Assembly: GCA_905201175.1 (NCBI GenBank)
Contig: CAJKNC010000012.1
Location: 1 to 26,381, forward strand
Reading direction: 5' to 3'
Source: an uncultured Succinatimonas sp.
GTDB taxonomy: Bacteria > Pseudomonadota > Gammaproteobacteria > Enterobacterales > Succinivibrionaceae
DNA length: 26,381 bases
Shown here: positions 8,085 through 15,599 of the stretch, one piece after another
Numbering within the stretch: position 1 is the stretch's first letter
How the letters are laid out: every line of letters begins with the position of its first letter
The notes under the pieces: model-generated
The model's database searches: none
What the model was told of the DNA's origin: nothing
The model's input: the letters and a program-made list of their open reading frames with translations, nothing else
Translations under genes and position numbers: made by a program

Positions 8085-8999
8085 GTGCCATTACAGTCTT
8101 CTCAAAAGCCGGTAAAGTCGGCGGTTATCGTCTCTAAAGTATACAAAAGACCGGTATCAGGGGCTATTCGTGAAATAGCCTCTATTTTAAATGAGCTTGG
8201 GGTAGATGTTTGTTTAGATGCTAATACTTCTATTGGCTTTAATATTCCAGAAATCCCGGCAATTTCCCGCAGGCAGATGCGCGACCGTGATTTGATTATT
8301 GTAGTCGGCGGCGACGGATCGGTTTTAGGAGCTGCAAGAACTTTAGTTGATTTAAAGGTACCTATGCTTGGGGTCAATCGCGGCCATTTAGGACTTTTGA
8401 CTGATGTAAGTCCGAATGATTTGCATGAGAGCTTGGAGAAAATCGTTGCAGGACGCTATTCTATTGAGCAGCGTACCATGCTCGACGTAAGAATTACGCG
8501 GGATAATGAAGATGGCGTCGGCGAGCTTATAGGGCAGTCTTTAGCTACTAATGAAACAGTTATCCATTCGGGCATGATGGCGCATATGATGGTATTTAAG
8601 GTCAGCATTGATAATCGCTATATGTATACCTTAAGGGGGGACGGCATTATTATCAATACTCCGACAGGCTCGACAGCTTATTCTCTGTCAGCCGGAGGCT
8701 CTATTATTGAGCCGCATTTGGACGTACTGGCCTTAGTTCCAATGTTTCCTCAGTCTCTCAACTGTTCTCCCATAATTATCCCTGGCAAATCCAATATTAA
8801 GATAGAATTTGAATGTGCTGATAATATTGCCGAGCTTATTGCTATAAATTGCGATGGTCAGGTGACAATTAGAGCTGACACTAAATGTACGGTCAGCATT
8901 CGTCAGCATCCTGTACCTTTAACCTTTATCCATCCTGAGGGGTATGATTATTACAGCCTTCTGCGTCAGAAATTAGGCTGGGGCCAGAGCCTTGTTTAA
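8085..8999 (+). CDS. nadK: NAD kinase
   Basis: A 304-residue cytoplasmic enzyme (E. coli NadK 292) that phosphorylates NAD to NADP using ATP. The catalytic GGDGS motif is at 75-79 and the NAD-binding NTPTGSTAYSLSAGG motif lies near residue 190. The start codon is GTG, supported by AAGGAG (8073-8078) six bases upstream and by the family N-terminus. It is followed after 9 bases by recN, an order also found in E. coli, and the recN ribosome binding site overlaps the nadK stop. No convincing promoter was found in the 93-base gap after the LacI-family gene; the A+T-rich stretch with TATATT (8055-8060) is the best candidate. Confidence 0.96.
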   Translation: MPLQSSQKPVKSAVIVSKVYKRPVSGAIREIASILNELGVDVCLDANTSIGFNIPEIPAISRRQMRDRDLIIVVGGDGSVLGAARTLVDLKVPMLGVNRGHLGLLTDVSPNDLHESLEKIVAGRYSIEQRTMLDVRITRDNEDGVGELIGQSLATNETVIHSGMMAHMMVFKVSIDNRYMYTLRGDGIIINTPTGSTAYSLSAGGSIIEPHLDVLALVPMFPQSLNCSPIIIPGKSNIKIEFECADNIAELIAINCDGQVTIRADTKCTVSIRQHPVPLTFIHPEGYDYYSLLRQKLGWGQSLV

Positions 9000-9008
9000 G
9001 GAGCAAGA

Positions 9009-10685
9009 ATGTTACTGACTTTATCAGTTCGTGATTTTGCCTTAAGCGAGAGGAATACTCTCGATTTTGACAAAGGGATGAGCTGTATTACCGGTGAGAC
9101 CGGCGCCGGTAAATCCCTAACTGTAGATGCCTTAGCTTTAATTTGCGGTCAAAGGGCTGAAAGCTCTATGGTAAAGAATGGAGCTGCTAAGGCGGTTTTA
9201 GAAGCTGTATTCTCAAAGGTTGCTGAGAATACTATTAAGATTTTATCTGCAAGCGGTATAGATTGCGAGGATGATACTCTCATTATCAGCAGGCAGATTT
9301 TTGCTGACGGCAAATCTAAGGCTTATATTAATTCTCATGCGGTAAATTTAAGCTTGCTTAAGCAAATCACCGCATCTTTAGTGGCTGTCCATGGTCAGCA
9401 TGCCAGCATCAGTCTTCTAGATGAAGCTAATCAGCTAAGACTTGTAGATGAAGCCGGCAAATTAGGCAATCTTAGGGATAGATTAAATGCAGCTTTCCTG
9501 CATTACAATCAAGAGCGCGCTTGTTTGTCAGAACTTTCGCAGCAGCAAAAGGACGGAGCTTTACAATATAAAGACTGGCGTCATGATTTGGATCTGCTGC
9601 GCAGCTTAAATTTATCCTCAGGCTCTTATGAGCTGGTCTCAGAGCATTATGATAAATTGCAGCGCTTATTGAAGAGCTCAGATGCAGTTGCCTTAGCTTT
9701 AGCATCTTTAGATAACGATGAGCATAATATTATTGATATCGTTGCGCATCGATTGGAGGATCTTAAAGCTTTAGGCTCAAGAGACGGCAATCTGGGAATT
9801 GTCATTGACAATCTTACGGATGCTTTAAAACATTTAGATGCTGCGCGAATTGCTTTAATGGGCGTTAATACAGAGGTGGCGCCTGAGGTTTTATCAAAGT
9901 CGGAACAAGAGCTGTCTTTGTACCATGAGCTAAGCCGCAAGTTTTCTGTAGCTCCTGAACAGCTCTATACAGTCGAAGAGGAGCTGAATGCAAAACTTGA
10001 GAAGTTTTTAGCGCTTAAGGATCTGATTGCCGCTAAAACTTCCAAGGTTAAGGCTCTGCGGGATGAATACGAAAAAATAAGCTTGGAGCTGTCTGAAAAA
10101 AGACAGCTTGCCGCTGAAGAAATGTCAGAATCCATAACTTCAAGGATCCGCAGGCTGTCGATGCCTGAAGGCAGATTCGAGGTCAAAATCAGCCGTAATG
10201 AGACAATAAGACCGCGCAGAAATGGGCGCGATGAGGTGTCGTTTTTATTTACCGCAAATCGAGGTCAGCAGCTGCAGGATCTTGGTACGGTTGCCTCAGG
10301 AGGAGAGCTATCGCGCTTGGCTTTAGCCTTAGAGGAATTAACTGCTTCTCAAAATTCAATTCCTACGCTTATCTTTGATGAAGTTGATACTGGTATTTCA
10401 GGACGCACGGCTTCTGCTGTGGGGGCTTTATTAAAAGAGCTGTCAAAGCAGGTGCAGGTAATTGTAATTACGCATTTGCCTCAAGTTGCAGCTTGCGCAG
10501 ATAGTCATTTTCTTGTGGTAAAAGAGAATACGCAGGATAGTACGTATTCTGAAGTCAGACTTTTAAATCGACAGGAACGCATCTATGAATTAGGCCGCAT
10601 GATGGGCGGCAATGTCGTTACTGAGGATACTCTGGCCGGGGCCTTAGCGCTTTTAGAGCAAAAATCTGAAGCAGATAAATCTTAA
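9009..10685 (+). CDS. recN: DNA repair protein RecN
   Basis: A 558-residue SMC-like ATPase (E. coli RecN 553) involved in recombinational repair of double-strand breaks. The Walker A motif GETGAGKS is at 29-36. A central coiled-coil region spans about 150-380. The C-terminal ATPase half carries the signature SGGELSRLALALEEL and the Walker B segment IFDEVDTGISG (catalytic D457-E458). AAGGAG (8998-9003) overlaps the nadK stop, so the two are co-transcribed. I saw no LexA-type SOS box upstream, unlike E. coli recN, which would make sense if it depends on the nadK promoter. Confidence 0.96.
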   Translation: MLLTLSVRDFALSERNTLDFDKGMSCITGETGAGKSLTVDALALICGQRAESSMVKNGAAKAVLEAVFSKVAENTIKILSASGIDCEDDTLIISRQIFADGKSKAYINSHAVNLSLLKQITASLVAVHGQHASISLLDEANQLRLVDEAGKLGNLRDRLNAAFLHYNQERACLSELSQQQKDGALQYKDWRHDLDLLRSLNLSSGSYELVSEHYDKLQRLLKSSDAVALALASLDNDEHNIIDIVAHRLEDLKALGSRDGNLGIVIDNLTDALKHLDAARIALMGVNTEVAPEVLSKSEQELSLYHELSRKFSVAPEQLYTVEEELNAKLEKFLALKDLIAAKTSKVKALRDEYEKISLELSEKRQLAAEEMSESITSRIRRLSMPEGRFEVKISRNETIRPRRNGRDEVSFLFTANRGQQLQDLGTVASGGELSRLALALEELTASQNSIPTLIFDEVDTGISGRTASAVGALLKELSKQVQVIVITHLPQVAACADSHFLVVKENTQDSTYSEVRLLNRQERIYELGRMMGGNVVTEDTLAGALALLEQKSEADKS

Positions 10686-10688
10686 ATA

Positions 10689-10717
10689 TTAATCATTTCA
10701 TTTGCAGTAAGTAAAAT
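10689..10717 (+). promoter_or_regulatory. Possible promoter of the GNAT-dapB pair
   Basis: TTAATC (10689-10694) and TAAAAT (10712-10717) are 17 bases apart. The predicted start near 10724 falls inside the long inverted repeat at 10721-10746, so that repeat would sit at the start of the message. The match is moderate and in AT-rich DNA. Confidence 0.35.
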
Positions 10718-10720
10718 AAG

Positions 10721-10749
10721 ATCATAATGTGTTCTCACATTATGATTTT
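10721..10749 (+). terminator. Long perfect hairpin after recN: weak terminator or operator
   Basis: ATCATAATGTG (10721-10731) and CACATTATGAT (10736-10746) form a perfect 11-bp stem with a 4-nt TTCT loop, then TTT. Outer arms AAATAAG (10714-10720) and CTTATTT (10753-10759) could extend it with a one-sided bulge. It starts 35 bases after the recN stop. The U-tract is short, so it may be an inefficient terminator, or a palindromic operator at the GNAT promoter. Confidence 0.55.
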
Positions 10750-10774
10750 CGGCTTATTTCATCAGGATGATCTT

Positions 10775-11230
10775 ATGGATAAGACTAGTTTGCGTTGGGC
10801 TAAAGTCAGCGATGCTCAGGCAATTGCAATTTTGGAATTATCTTCGGCAATGTATGAGCATCGGCGTCAGCCTTTAGATTTTACCGCAGCAGAATTTACT
10901 GAGATCTGGCAAGAGCGCATAAGATCTTATCAGTATCAAACTATACTCTGTGAGCGGCAGGGTATCCTTTTAGGATTTTTATCTTTTTATCGTCAGGTAA
11001 AAAGAGGAGAAATCTGCTGCTTATATATTGATCCTGAATATTTTAGACAGGGGATTGGGCGCCGTTTAATCAGAGCAGCTTCCCTATTAGTGAGCAGACT
11101 GCAGGGCAAATGCTTAAAAGTTGATGTTGAGGTGCTTAATTTTGGTGCGCAGGCCTTTTATAAAGAGTTACATTTTAGAGCACTCGGTGTAAAATTATCG
11201 CATCTTATTGAAATGAAAAAGGAGTTATAA
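10775..11230 (+). CDS. GNAT-family N-acetyltransferase
   Basis: A 151-residue acetyltransferase with the single-domain GNAT fold. The acetyl-CoA-binding motif A is visible as YIDPEYFRQGIGRRLI, with the QGIGRR pyrophosphate loop, followed by the motif-B-like NFGAQAFYKELHF. The substrate is unknown. I start the gene at the ATG at 10775, which has AGGA (10764-10767) seven bases upstream. An in-frame ATG at 10727 lies inside the hairpin and lacks a ribosome binding site. The gene's last codons contain the AAGGAG used by dapB, so the two are translationally coupled. Coupling with lysine biosynthesis need not imply shared function. Confidence 0.85.
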   Translation: MDKTSLRWAKVSDAQAIAILELSSAMYEHRRQPLDFTAAEFTEIWQERIRSYQYQTILCERQGILLGFLSFYRQVKRGEICCLYIDPEYFRQGIGRRLIRAASLLVSRLQGKCLKVDVEVLNFGAQAFYKELHFRALGVKLSHLIEMKKEL

Positions 11231-11232
11231 GC

Positions 11233-12009
11233 ATGCTGAAGATAGGCATTGTCGGTTTATGCGGACGTATGGGTCATGCTCTTTATGAGTGTGCTCAGGG
11301 AAATGATGGCGCTAAGGTAGTATGTGGTATTGATACTAATGTAACAGCTTTACCTGCAGGGTGTAATGCTGAACTGGTTGCATCACCGCAGATGCTTTCT
11401 AAAGCTCCGGATATGTTTATTGATTTTTCTCGCCCTCAGTGCTCCTTAGGTGTTTTAGAATATGCAAAAGAGCATGGCTGTGCGGTTATTTTAGGCACAA
11501 CCGGCTTTGATTATGCCCAGAAAGACAAGATCAAAGAATATTCTCGCCAAATTCCGATTGTTTGGTCAGCTAATTTTTCCATAGGCGTCAATGTGCTTTT
11601 GAATTTGGTTAAAAAAGCTGCTGCTATCATGAACGATGCGGATCTAGAAATTGTAGAGGCTCATCATCGCTATAAGGTTGATGCTCCGTCAGGTACAGCT
11701 ATTGCCTTAGGCGAGGCAGCTGCTGCCGGCCGGCATGTCAGCCTTAATGATGTGATGGTTTCAGGCCGTCATGGTATTACCGGAGAGAGAAAATACGGTA
11801 CTATCGGTTTTTCTGCTATTCGCGGCGGAGATATTGTCGGTGAGCATAATTGCATGTTTTGTTCAGAAGGAGAGCGTTTGGAGTTAAAGCATATTGCTAC
11901 TTCTAGACAGAATTTTGCTCGCGGCGCATTTAGAGCGGCCTTATGGTTAGAAGGCAAGGGGCCTGGCCTATATTCCATGAGTGAGGTATTGGGCTTAAAT
12001 AAGCTTTAA
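11233..12009 (+). CDS. dapB: 4-hydroxy-tetrahydrodipicolinate reductase
   Basis: A 258-residue enzyme (E. coli DapB 273) of the diaminopimelate/lysine pathway, reducing 4-hydroxy-tetrahydrodipicolinate with NAD(P)H in the cytoplasm. The N-terminal nucleotide-binding motif is GLCGRMG (8-14). The catalytic segment EAHHRYKVDAPSGTA contains His144-His145 and Lys148. Only two bases separate it from the GNAT gene, and AAGGAG (11219-11224) lies inside that gene's end. The shorter length comes from small loop differences; all key residues are present. A 17-base near-palindrome overlaps its stop codon. Confidence 0.96.
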   Translation: MLKIGIVGLCGRMGHALYECAQGNDGAKVVCGIDTNVTALPAGCNAELVASPQMLSKAPDMFIDFSRPQCSLGVLEYAKEHGCAVILGTTGFDYAQKDKIKEYSRQIPIVWSANFSIGVNVLLNLVKKAAAIMNDADLEIVEAHHRYKVDAPSGTAIALGEAAAAGRHVSLNDVMVSGRHGITGERKYGTIGFSAIRGGDIVGEHNCMFCSEGERLELKHIATSRQNFARGAFRAALWLEGKGPGLYSMSEVLGLNKL

Positions 12010-12015
12010 GCTTAT
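11999..12015 (+). repeat. Inverted repeat across the dapB stop codon
   Basis: ATAAGCTT (11999-12006) and AAGCTTAT (12008-12015) surround a single T. As RNA it could form a 6-bp stem, but there is no U-tract, so it is at best a weak end signal for dapB. Confidence 0.35.
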
Positions 12016-12034
12016 CTCACTTTGCAGATCTGGT

Positions 12035-12064
12035 TTGATAGCAGATCCTGTTTCGGCTTATAAT
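12035..12064 (+). promoter_or_regulatory. Sigma-70 promoter of the glycosyltransferase operon
   Basis: TTGATA (12035-12040) and a perfect TATAAT (12059-12064) are separated by 18 bases. The predicted start near 12071 leaves a short leader of about 26 nt carrying the ribosome binding site. This is one of the best promoter matches in the window. Confidence 0.7.
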
Positions 12065-12096
12065 TCCCAAAATATCTCTTGTTTTTGGAGTAAGCC

Positions 12097-12933
12097 GTGA
12101 AATTCAGTGTAATTCTGACCACTTTTAATCGTCCTAAGGCTTTAAGGTTAGTTCTTGAAGCCTTAAATTTCCAAACTTATAAAGATTTCGAGGTCATCAT
12201 TGCAGATGATGGCAGCGGCAAGGATACCTTTGATTGTATCGCAGAATTGCAGCAGCGCGTTTTTTATAAAATTATTCACGATGGGCAAAAGCCTGAGGGC
12301 TTCAGGGCTGCAAGAGGCCGCAATCTGGCCGTATTGAAAGCCAGCGGGGATTATCTGATCTTTTTAGATGGCGATTGCGTTCCGCGTCATAATTTTCTTG
12401 AATGTCACTATAAGCTAGCCCAGCGAGGCTATATGGTTGCTGGTAATCGCTGTCTCTTAGATAAGGAGCTGACAGCATATCTTGAAGATACGCAGCTAGA
12501 TGCAGGCTCGTTTAGCATGTGGCGCTGGCTTTCTGAATATGCCAAGCATCATGTTAATCGTCTGCTGCCGCTTATAAATTTGAGCTCGATAAATTTTTTC
12601 CGTTTTTATAATAAAAACAGCTGGAAAAAAATTCGTACCTGTAATTTAGGGGTATGGATGAGTGATTTTAAGCAGGTAAACGGTTTTGACGGCTTATATG
12701 AGGGCTGGGGCTATGAAGATTCTGATTTGGCGGTAAGACTTTTAAAGATCGGCATCAGGCGCAAAAGCGGAGTTTTTGCTGTAGGAGTTTTGCATTTATG
12801 GCATGAAAAGGCCGATCGCGGTGCGGCTAATGATAATTTTAAGCGCCTGCAGGAGCGCTTGCATGATAATACTGTGCGTGCGGTTTTAGGCTTAGATGAG
12901 CTCATTAAGGAAAAGGAGCAGGCAAATGCGTAA
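12097..12933 (+). CDS. Family 2 glycosyltransferase with galactosyltransferase-like C-terminus
   Basis: A 278-residue GT-A-fold glycosyltransferase. The N-terminus SVILTTFNRP leads to the nucleotide-binding D37-D38-G-S and the metal-binding DGDC (91-94). The C-terminal segment NGFDGLYEGWGYEDSDLAVR (from about 195) is the Glyco_transf_7C type seen in galactosyl- and hexosaminyl-transferases. It probably transfers a sugar from a nucleotide donor onto surface glycan; donor and acceptor are unknown. The start is GTG, with GGAG (12087-12090) six bases upstream. It overlaps the next gene by 8 bases. With the two following genes it forms a likely LPS-core operon. Confidence 0.88.
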   Translation: MKFSVILTTFNRPKALRLVLEALNFQTYKDFEVIIADDGSGKDTFDCIAELQQRVFYKIIHDGQKPEGFRAARGRNLAVLKASGDYLIFLDGDCVPRHNFLECHYKLAQRGYMVAGNRCLLDKELTAYLEDTQLDAGSFSMWRWLSEYAKHHVNRLLPLINLSSINFFRFYNKNSWKKIRTCNLGVWMSDFKQVNGFDGLYEGWGYEDSDLAVRLLKIGIRRKSGVFAVGVLHLWHEKADRGAANDNFKRLQERLHDNTVRAVLGLDELIKEKEQANA

Positions 12934-13690
12934 GGTGCCGGTATCGATTGTATTAATTGCCAGAAATGAAGAGCATAATCTGAAGGATTGCTTGGAGAGC
13001 TGCGCCTTTGCAGAGGAAATTATTGTCGTTGATGATAACAGTGAAGATAAAACTGTAGAAATTGCCAAAAGTTTTGGTGCTAAGGTTTATACCCGCTCTT
13101 TAGCAGGAGATTGGGGCGCGCAGCAGACTTTTGCAATCAGCAAGGCTACTCAAAAATGGATTTTTTTGATTGATGCAGATGAGCGCTGCTCTGAGGACTT
13201 ATGCAGGGAAATTATTGAAACGGTAGAGCGCGGGGAGAAATATGCATATTTTGTGCATCGCGAAAACCGTTTTCATTATCATCATGCCACGCATGGCGTT
13301 TTAAGGCCGGATGAGGTTGCCCGTTTATTTCCCAATGAGGGAGTGACGGTTGAGGGCTATGTACATCCGCAGATTAAATATAGTTTCAAGAAAAAGCTGC
13401 TAAAAAGCCCCTTGTATCACTATACGTATACATCCTGGGATCAGTATTACCGTAAGCTCAATCAGTATGCAGCCTTAGCTGCGCAAAAGCAATTTGATAA
13501 GGGGCGCAAGGCTAACTTCTGCTTTGATGTATTATTAAAGCCTGTCTGGGCTTTTATTAAAGTATATTTTTTAAATTTAGGCTTTTTAGACGGGAGAATG
13601 GGTTTGATGCTGAGTCTTAATCATTATTCCTATACTCTGCAAAAATATATTCGTCTTTATACCCTAAATAAAACTGCAGGCAAGCTTTAG
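12926..13690 (+). CDS. WaaE/KdtX-like family 2 glycosyltransferase (LPS core)
   Basis: A 254-residue GT-A enzyme. SIVLIARNEEHNLKDCLES at the N-terminus, EIIVVDDNSEDKT, the metal-binding DADE (83-86), the RLFPNEGVTVEGYVHPQI region, the YYRKLNQYAALAA segment and the C-terminal GFLDGRMG all match the WaaE/KdtX group, which adds glucose to heptose I of the LPS inner core. The exact linkage is inference. I choose the ATG at 12926, with AAGGAG (12913-12918) seven bases upstream; a longer in-frame start at 12896 lacks such a site and would extend deep into the previous gene. It is followed after 8 bases by the third glycosyltransferase. Confidence 0.85.
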   Translation: MRKVPVSIVLIARNEEHNLKDCLESCAFAEEIIVVDDNSEDKTVEIAKSFGAKVYTRSLAGDWGAQQTFAISKATQKWIFLIDADERCSEDLCREIIETVERGEKYAYFVHRENRFHYHHATHGVLRPDEVARLFPNEGVTVEGYVHPQIKYSFKKKLLKSPLYHYTYTSWDQYYRKLNQYAALAAQKQFDKGRKANFCFDVLLKPVWAFIKVYFLNLGFLDGRMGLMLSLNHYSYTLQKYIRLYTLNKTAGKL

Positions 13691-13698
13691 GAGATTTT

Positions 13699-14748
13699 AT
13701 GAAAATTGCTGTAGCCTGCAATGGACTGCAGGCCTCTGGAGGGATGGAGCGCTATACCTTAGATTTAATCGGCGAGCTTCTAAAGCGCGGGCATGAAATT
13801 TGCGTTTATACTAAAAAGCTTGACAGCAGCTTAGAGATTTTAAAATACATTAAAGTTAAGGTTAATAAATGCGTCCTGGTGCCGCATAAATTGCGAGATT
13901 TCTTTTTTTCAAATTATTTAAAAAGGGAATTTGCCAAGGAACATTATGATTTAACTTTAGGCTGCTGCCGTAATGATGCCTGCGATGTGGTTTTATGCGG
14001 CGGTACTCATAAGGGCTTTGTCAGGGCAGTTAAAGGACAAGCTGAATTTTTTGACAAGCTATGGTTTAAGCTTGAGGAGCGTGAGTTCTTAAACGCTAAA
14101 ATCTGCGTTGCACATTCTCAGTTGATAGCTTCTGAGATAGAAAATCTTTACGGCATTAATAAAGATAAGATTAAGATTATTTATCCGCCAACCTCAAATG
14201 AAAAATTTTCAGAAGGCTCAGAGGAAGATAAAATCCGTTTCAGAAAGCAGTTTAAATTACCAGAAGATAAGATCTTGTTTTTATTTCCAAGCTCATCTCA
14301 TTACCGAAAAGGATATCCTCTGTTAGAGCAGGTTTTTTCTCAGCTTAAAGCTAATTGCCAATTAGTAGTAGCAGGAAGACCACTAGATAAAAGCTCAGAT
14401 AATGTTATTTATGCAGGATATATTAAGGATATCGAAAATCTGTATAAAGCTTGTGATTATGCTATTTTAGCTTCTCTTTACGAGCCTTTTGGTTTAGTAG
14501 GAATTGAAAGTACTCTTTGCGGCAGAGCTTGCGTTCTAGCAGAAAATATCGGGTGCTGTGAGGTATTAGCTGCGCCGGCACTGCAGAAATTCAAAGCTAA
14601 TGATGCAGCAGATCTCAAAGCTTTAATTGAGCGCTTAGTTTTAAATCCTGTACATCTGCAAAAACCTTATACTCAATATCTTCTAAAGGATTTATCTGTC
14701 AGCGCGCATGTAGATGTTCTGCTGCAAAATTTGTCGGCTGCATCTTAG
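13699..14748 (+). CDS. Family 4 glycosyltransferase, WaaG-like
   Basis: A 349-residue GT-B enzyme. The N-terminal acceptor domain starts MKIAVACNGLQASGGMERYTLDL with the glycine-rich GGMERY loop. The C-terminal donor-binding domain carries ASLYEPFGLVGIE, whose E262-x7-E270 pair is the GT4 retaining-transferase motif. This resembles WaaG, the LPS heptose I alpha-1,3-glucosyltransferase, and its place next to a WaaE-like enzyme supports an LPS-core role, but the exact sugar is uncertain. AGGAG (13689-13693) overlaps the previous stop. A large terminator begins seven bases after its stop and ends the operon. Confidence 0.85.
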   Translation: MKIAVACNGLQASGGMERYTLDLIGELLKRGHEICVYTKKLDSSLEILKYIKVKVNKCVLVPHKLRDFFFSNYLKREFAKEHYDLTLGCCRNDACDVVLCGGTHKGFVRAVKGQAEFFDKLWFKLEEREFLNAKICVAHSQLIASEIENLYGINKDKIKIIYPPTSNEKFSEGSEEDKIRFRKQFKLPEDKILFLFPSSSHYRKGYPLLEQVFSQLKANCQLVVAGRPLDKSSDNVIYAGYIKDIENLYKACDYAILASLYEPFGLVGIESTLCGRACVLAENIGCCEVLAAPALQKFKANDAADLKALIERLVLNPVHLQKPYTQYLLKDLSVSAHVDVLLQNLSAAS

Positions 14749-14755
14749 AAAAGTG

Positions 14756-14816
14756 CTCCTAAATTTAAGCTTCTAACCTAAACTTAAAAAGGTTAGAGCT
14801 TATTTAGGAGTTTTTT
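14756..14816 (+). terminator. Large intrinsic terminator closing the glycosyltransferase operon
   Basis: CTCCTAAAT (14756-14764) pairs with ATTTAGGAG (14802-14810), AAGCT (14767-14771) with AGCTT (14797-14801), and CTAACCT (14773-14779) with AGGTTAG (14790-14796). That gives 21 base pairs with three bulged bases and a 10-nt loop, followed by TTTTTT (14811-14816). The last T abuts the ATG of the flavodoxin gene. Confidence 0.9.
14806..14810 (+). promoter_or_regulatory. Shine-Dalgarno site embedded in the terminator stem
   Basis: AGGAG here is the only good ribosome binding site for the ATG at 14817, six bases downstream. The same five bases are the 3' end of the terminator stem and pair with CTCCT (14756-14760). 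On any transcript that contains the full hairpin, the site is sequestered and the U-tract becomes its spacer. Confidence 0.7.
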
Positions 14817-15389
14817 ATGAAAAAAAGGCTTGTATCTGCATTTATTCTGTTTGCAGCTCTGTTAATTACTCAAGTCGGCTGCGTAAGCCATGTGCAGACA
14901 GATTCTCAGAAAACAAAATCCCTAGTGGCATATTTTTCTTATTCGGGCACAACTGAGGCTTTTGCTCGGGATATTGCTGAACTTACCGCAAGCGATCTCT
15001 ATCGCATTGAAGCTGAGGTGCCATATTCACAGGAAGATATAAATGTTAAAAATCCAAATTCGCGAGTTTCTTTAGAACAAGCTGACGATAAAGCTCGGCC
15101 GGCTCTTGCACATCCTTTATCTAATCTTGATGAATATCAGGTTATTTATTTAGGCTACCCAATTTGGTTGTCTAAAGCTCCTAAGACAGTCTACAGCTTT
15201 GTAGAAAAGTATGATCTGAAGGACAAGAAGATTATTCCTTTTTGCACCTCGCATCAGAGCGGCATGGGAGAGAGTGCCGACATGCTGGAGGTCCTGGCTC
15301 CTGAAGCAGTCTGGCTTCCTGGACAGGGATTTACGGCAGATGATGATGAACTGGATGTCAGAGCCTTCCTGGAAAATTTGCAGATCTGA
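14817..15389 (+). CDS. Exported flavodoxin-like protein (flavodoxin_4 type)
   Basis: A 190-residue protein. Residues 1-21 look like a signal peptide: KKR, a hydrophobic core, then TQVG before Cys22. The Cys suggests a lipoprotein, but Gln at position -3 is a poor lipobox, so it could be a soluble periplasmic protein. From residue 35 it is flavodoxin-like, with the FMN phosphate loop YFSYSGTTEAFARDIAE and the later LGYPIWLSKAPKTVYSF and KKIIPFCTSHQSGMGES, which match the flavodoxin_4 family. It would bind FMN and carry electrons outside the cytoplasm; the partner is unknown. It stands alone between two terminators, and its ribosome binding site is inside the upstream terminator. Confidence 0.85.
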   Translation: MKKRLVSAFILFAALLITQVGCVSHVQTDSQKTKSLVAYFSYSGTTEAFARDIAELTASDLYRIEAEVPYSQEDINVKNPNSRVSLEQADDKARPALAHPLSNLDEYQVIYLGYPIWLSKAPKTVYSFVEKYDLKDKKIIPFCTSHQSGMGESADMLEVLAPEAVWLPGQGFTADDDELDVRAFLENLQI

Positions 15390-15569
15390 ATTATGTGTTT
15401 GAATTTATGAAGGCCTATATTAATTTCATGTCCAAATAACCTAAGGGCAGGCTTAGATGCAAAAATAATTTGCCGGACAGATATGCAGGAGTGCTTTTCT
15501 GATTATTAAGGCTGTTACAATGAAATGAAGGTTAGAAATTTTCTCCTTTCATTATTAAAAATAACAGAC

Positions 15570-15599
15570 AGCCTTTTAAACTAAAAGGCTGAATTTTTT
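15570..15599 (+). terminator. Terminator of the flavodoxin gene
   Basis: AGCCTTTT (15570-15577) and AAAAGGCT (15583-15590) form an 8-bp stem with a 5-nt loop, followed by GAATTTTTT. It lies 180 bases after the stop codon. The intervening sequence shows no convincing gene. Confidence 0.75.

Noticed and set aside
10727..10774. Upstream ATG extending the GNAT protein by 16 residues
   Set aside because: It lies inside the long hairpin, has no ribosome binding site, and the extension does not resemble GNAT N-termini; the ATG at 10775 has a well-placed AGGA.
12896..12925. Longer start of the WaaE-like gene
   Set aside because: It has no ribosome binding site and adds a Ser/Arg/Lys-rich tail unlike the family; the ATG at 12926 has AAGGAG at correct spacing.
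15408..15510. Very short frames (8-10 codons) after the flavodoxin gene, considered as leader peptides
   Set aside because: They have no ribosome binding site, no regulatory codon run and no downstream plus-strand gene to control.
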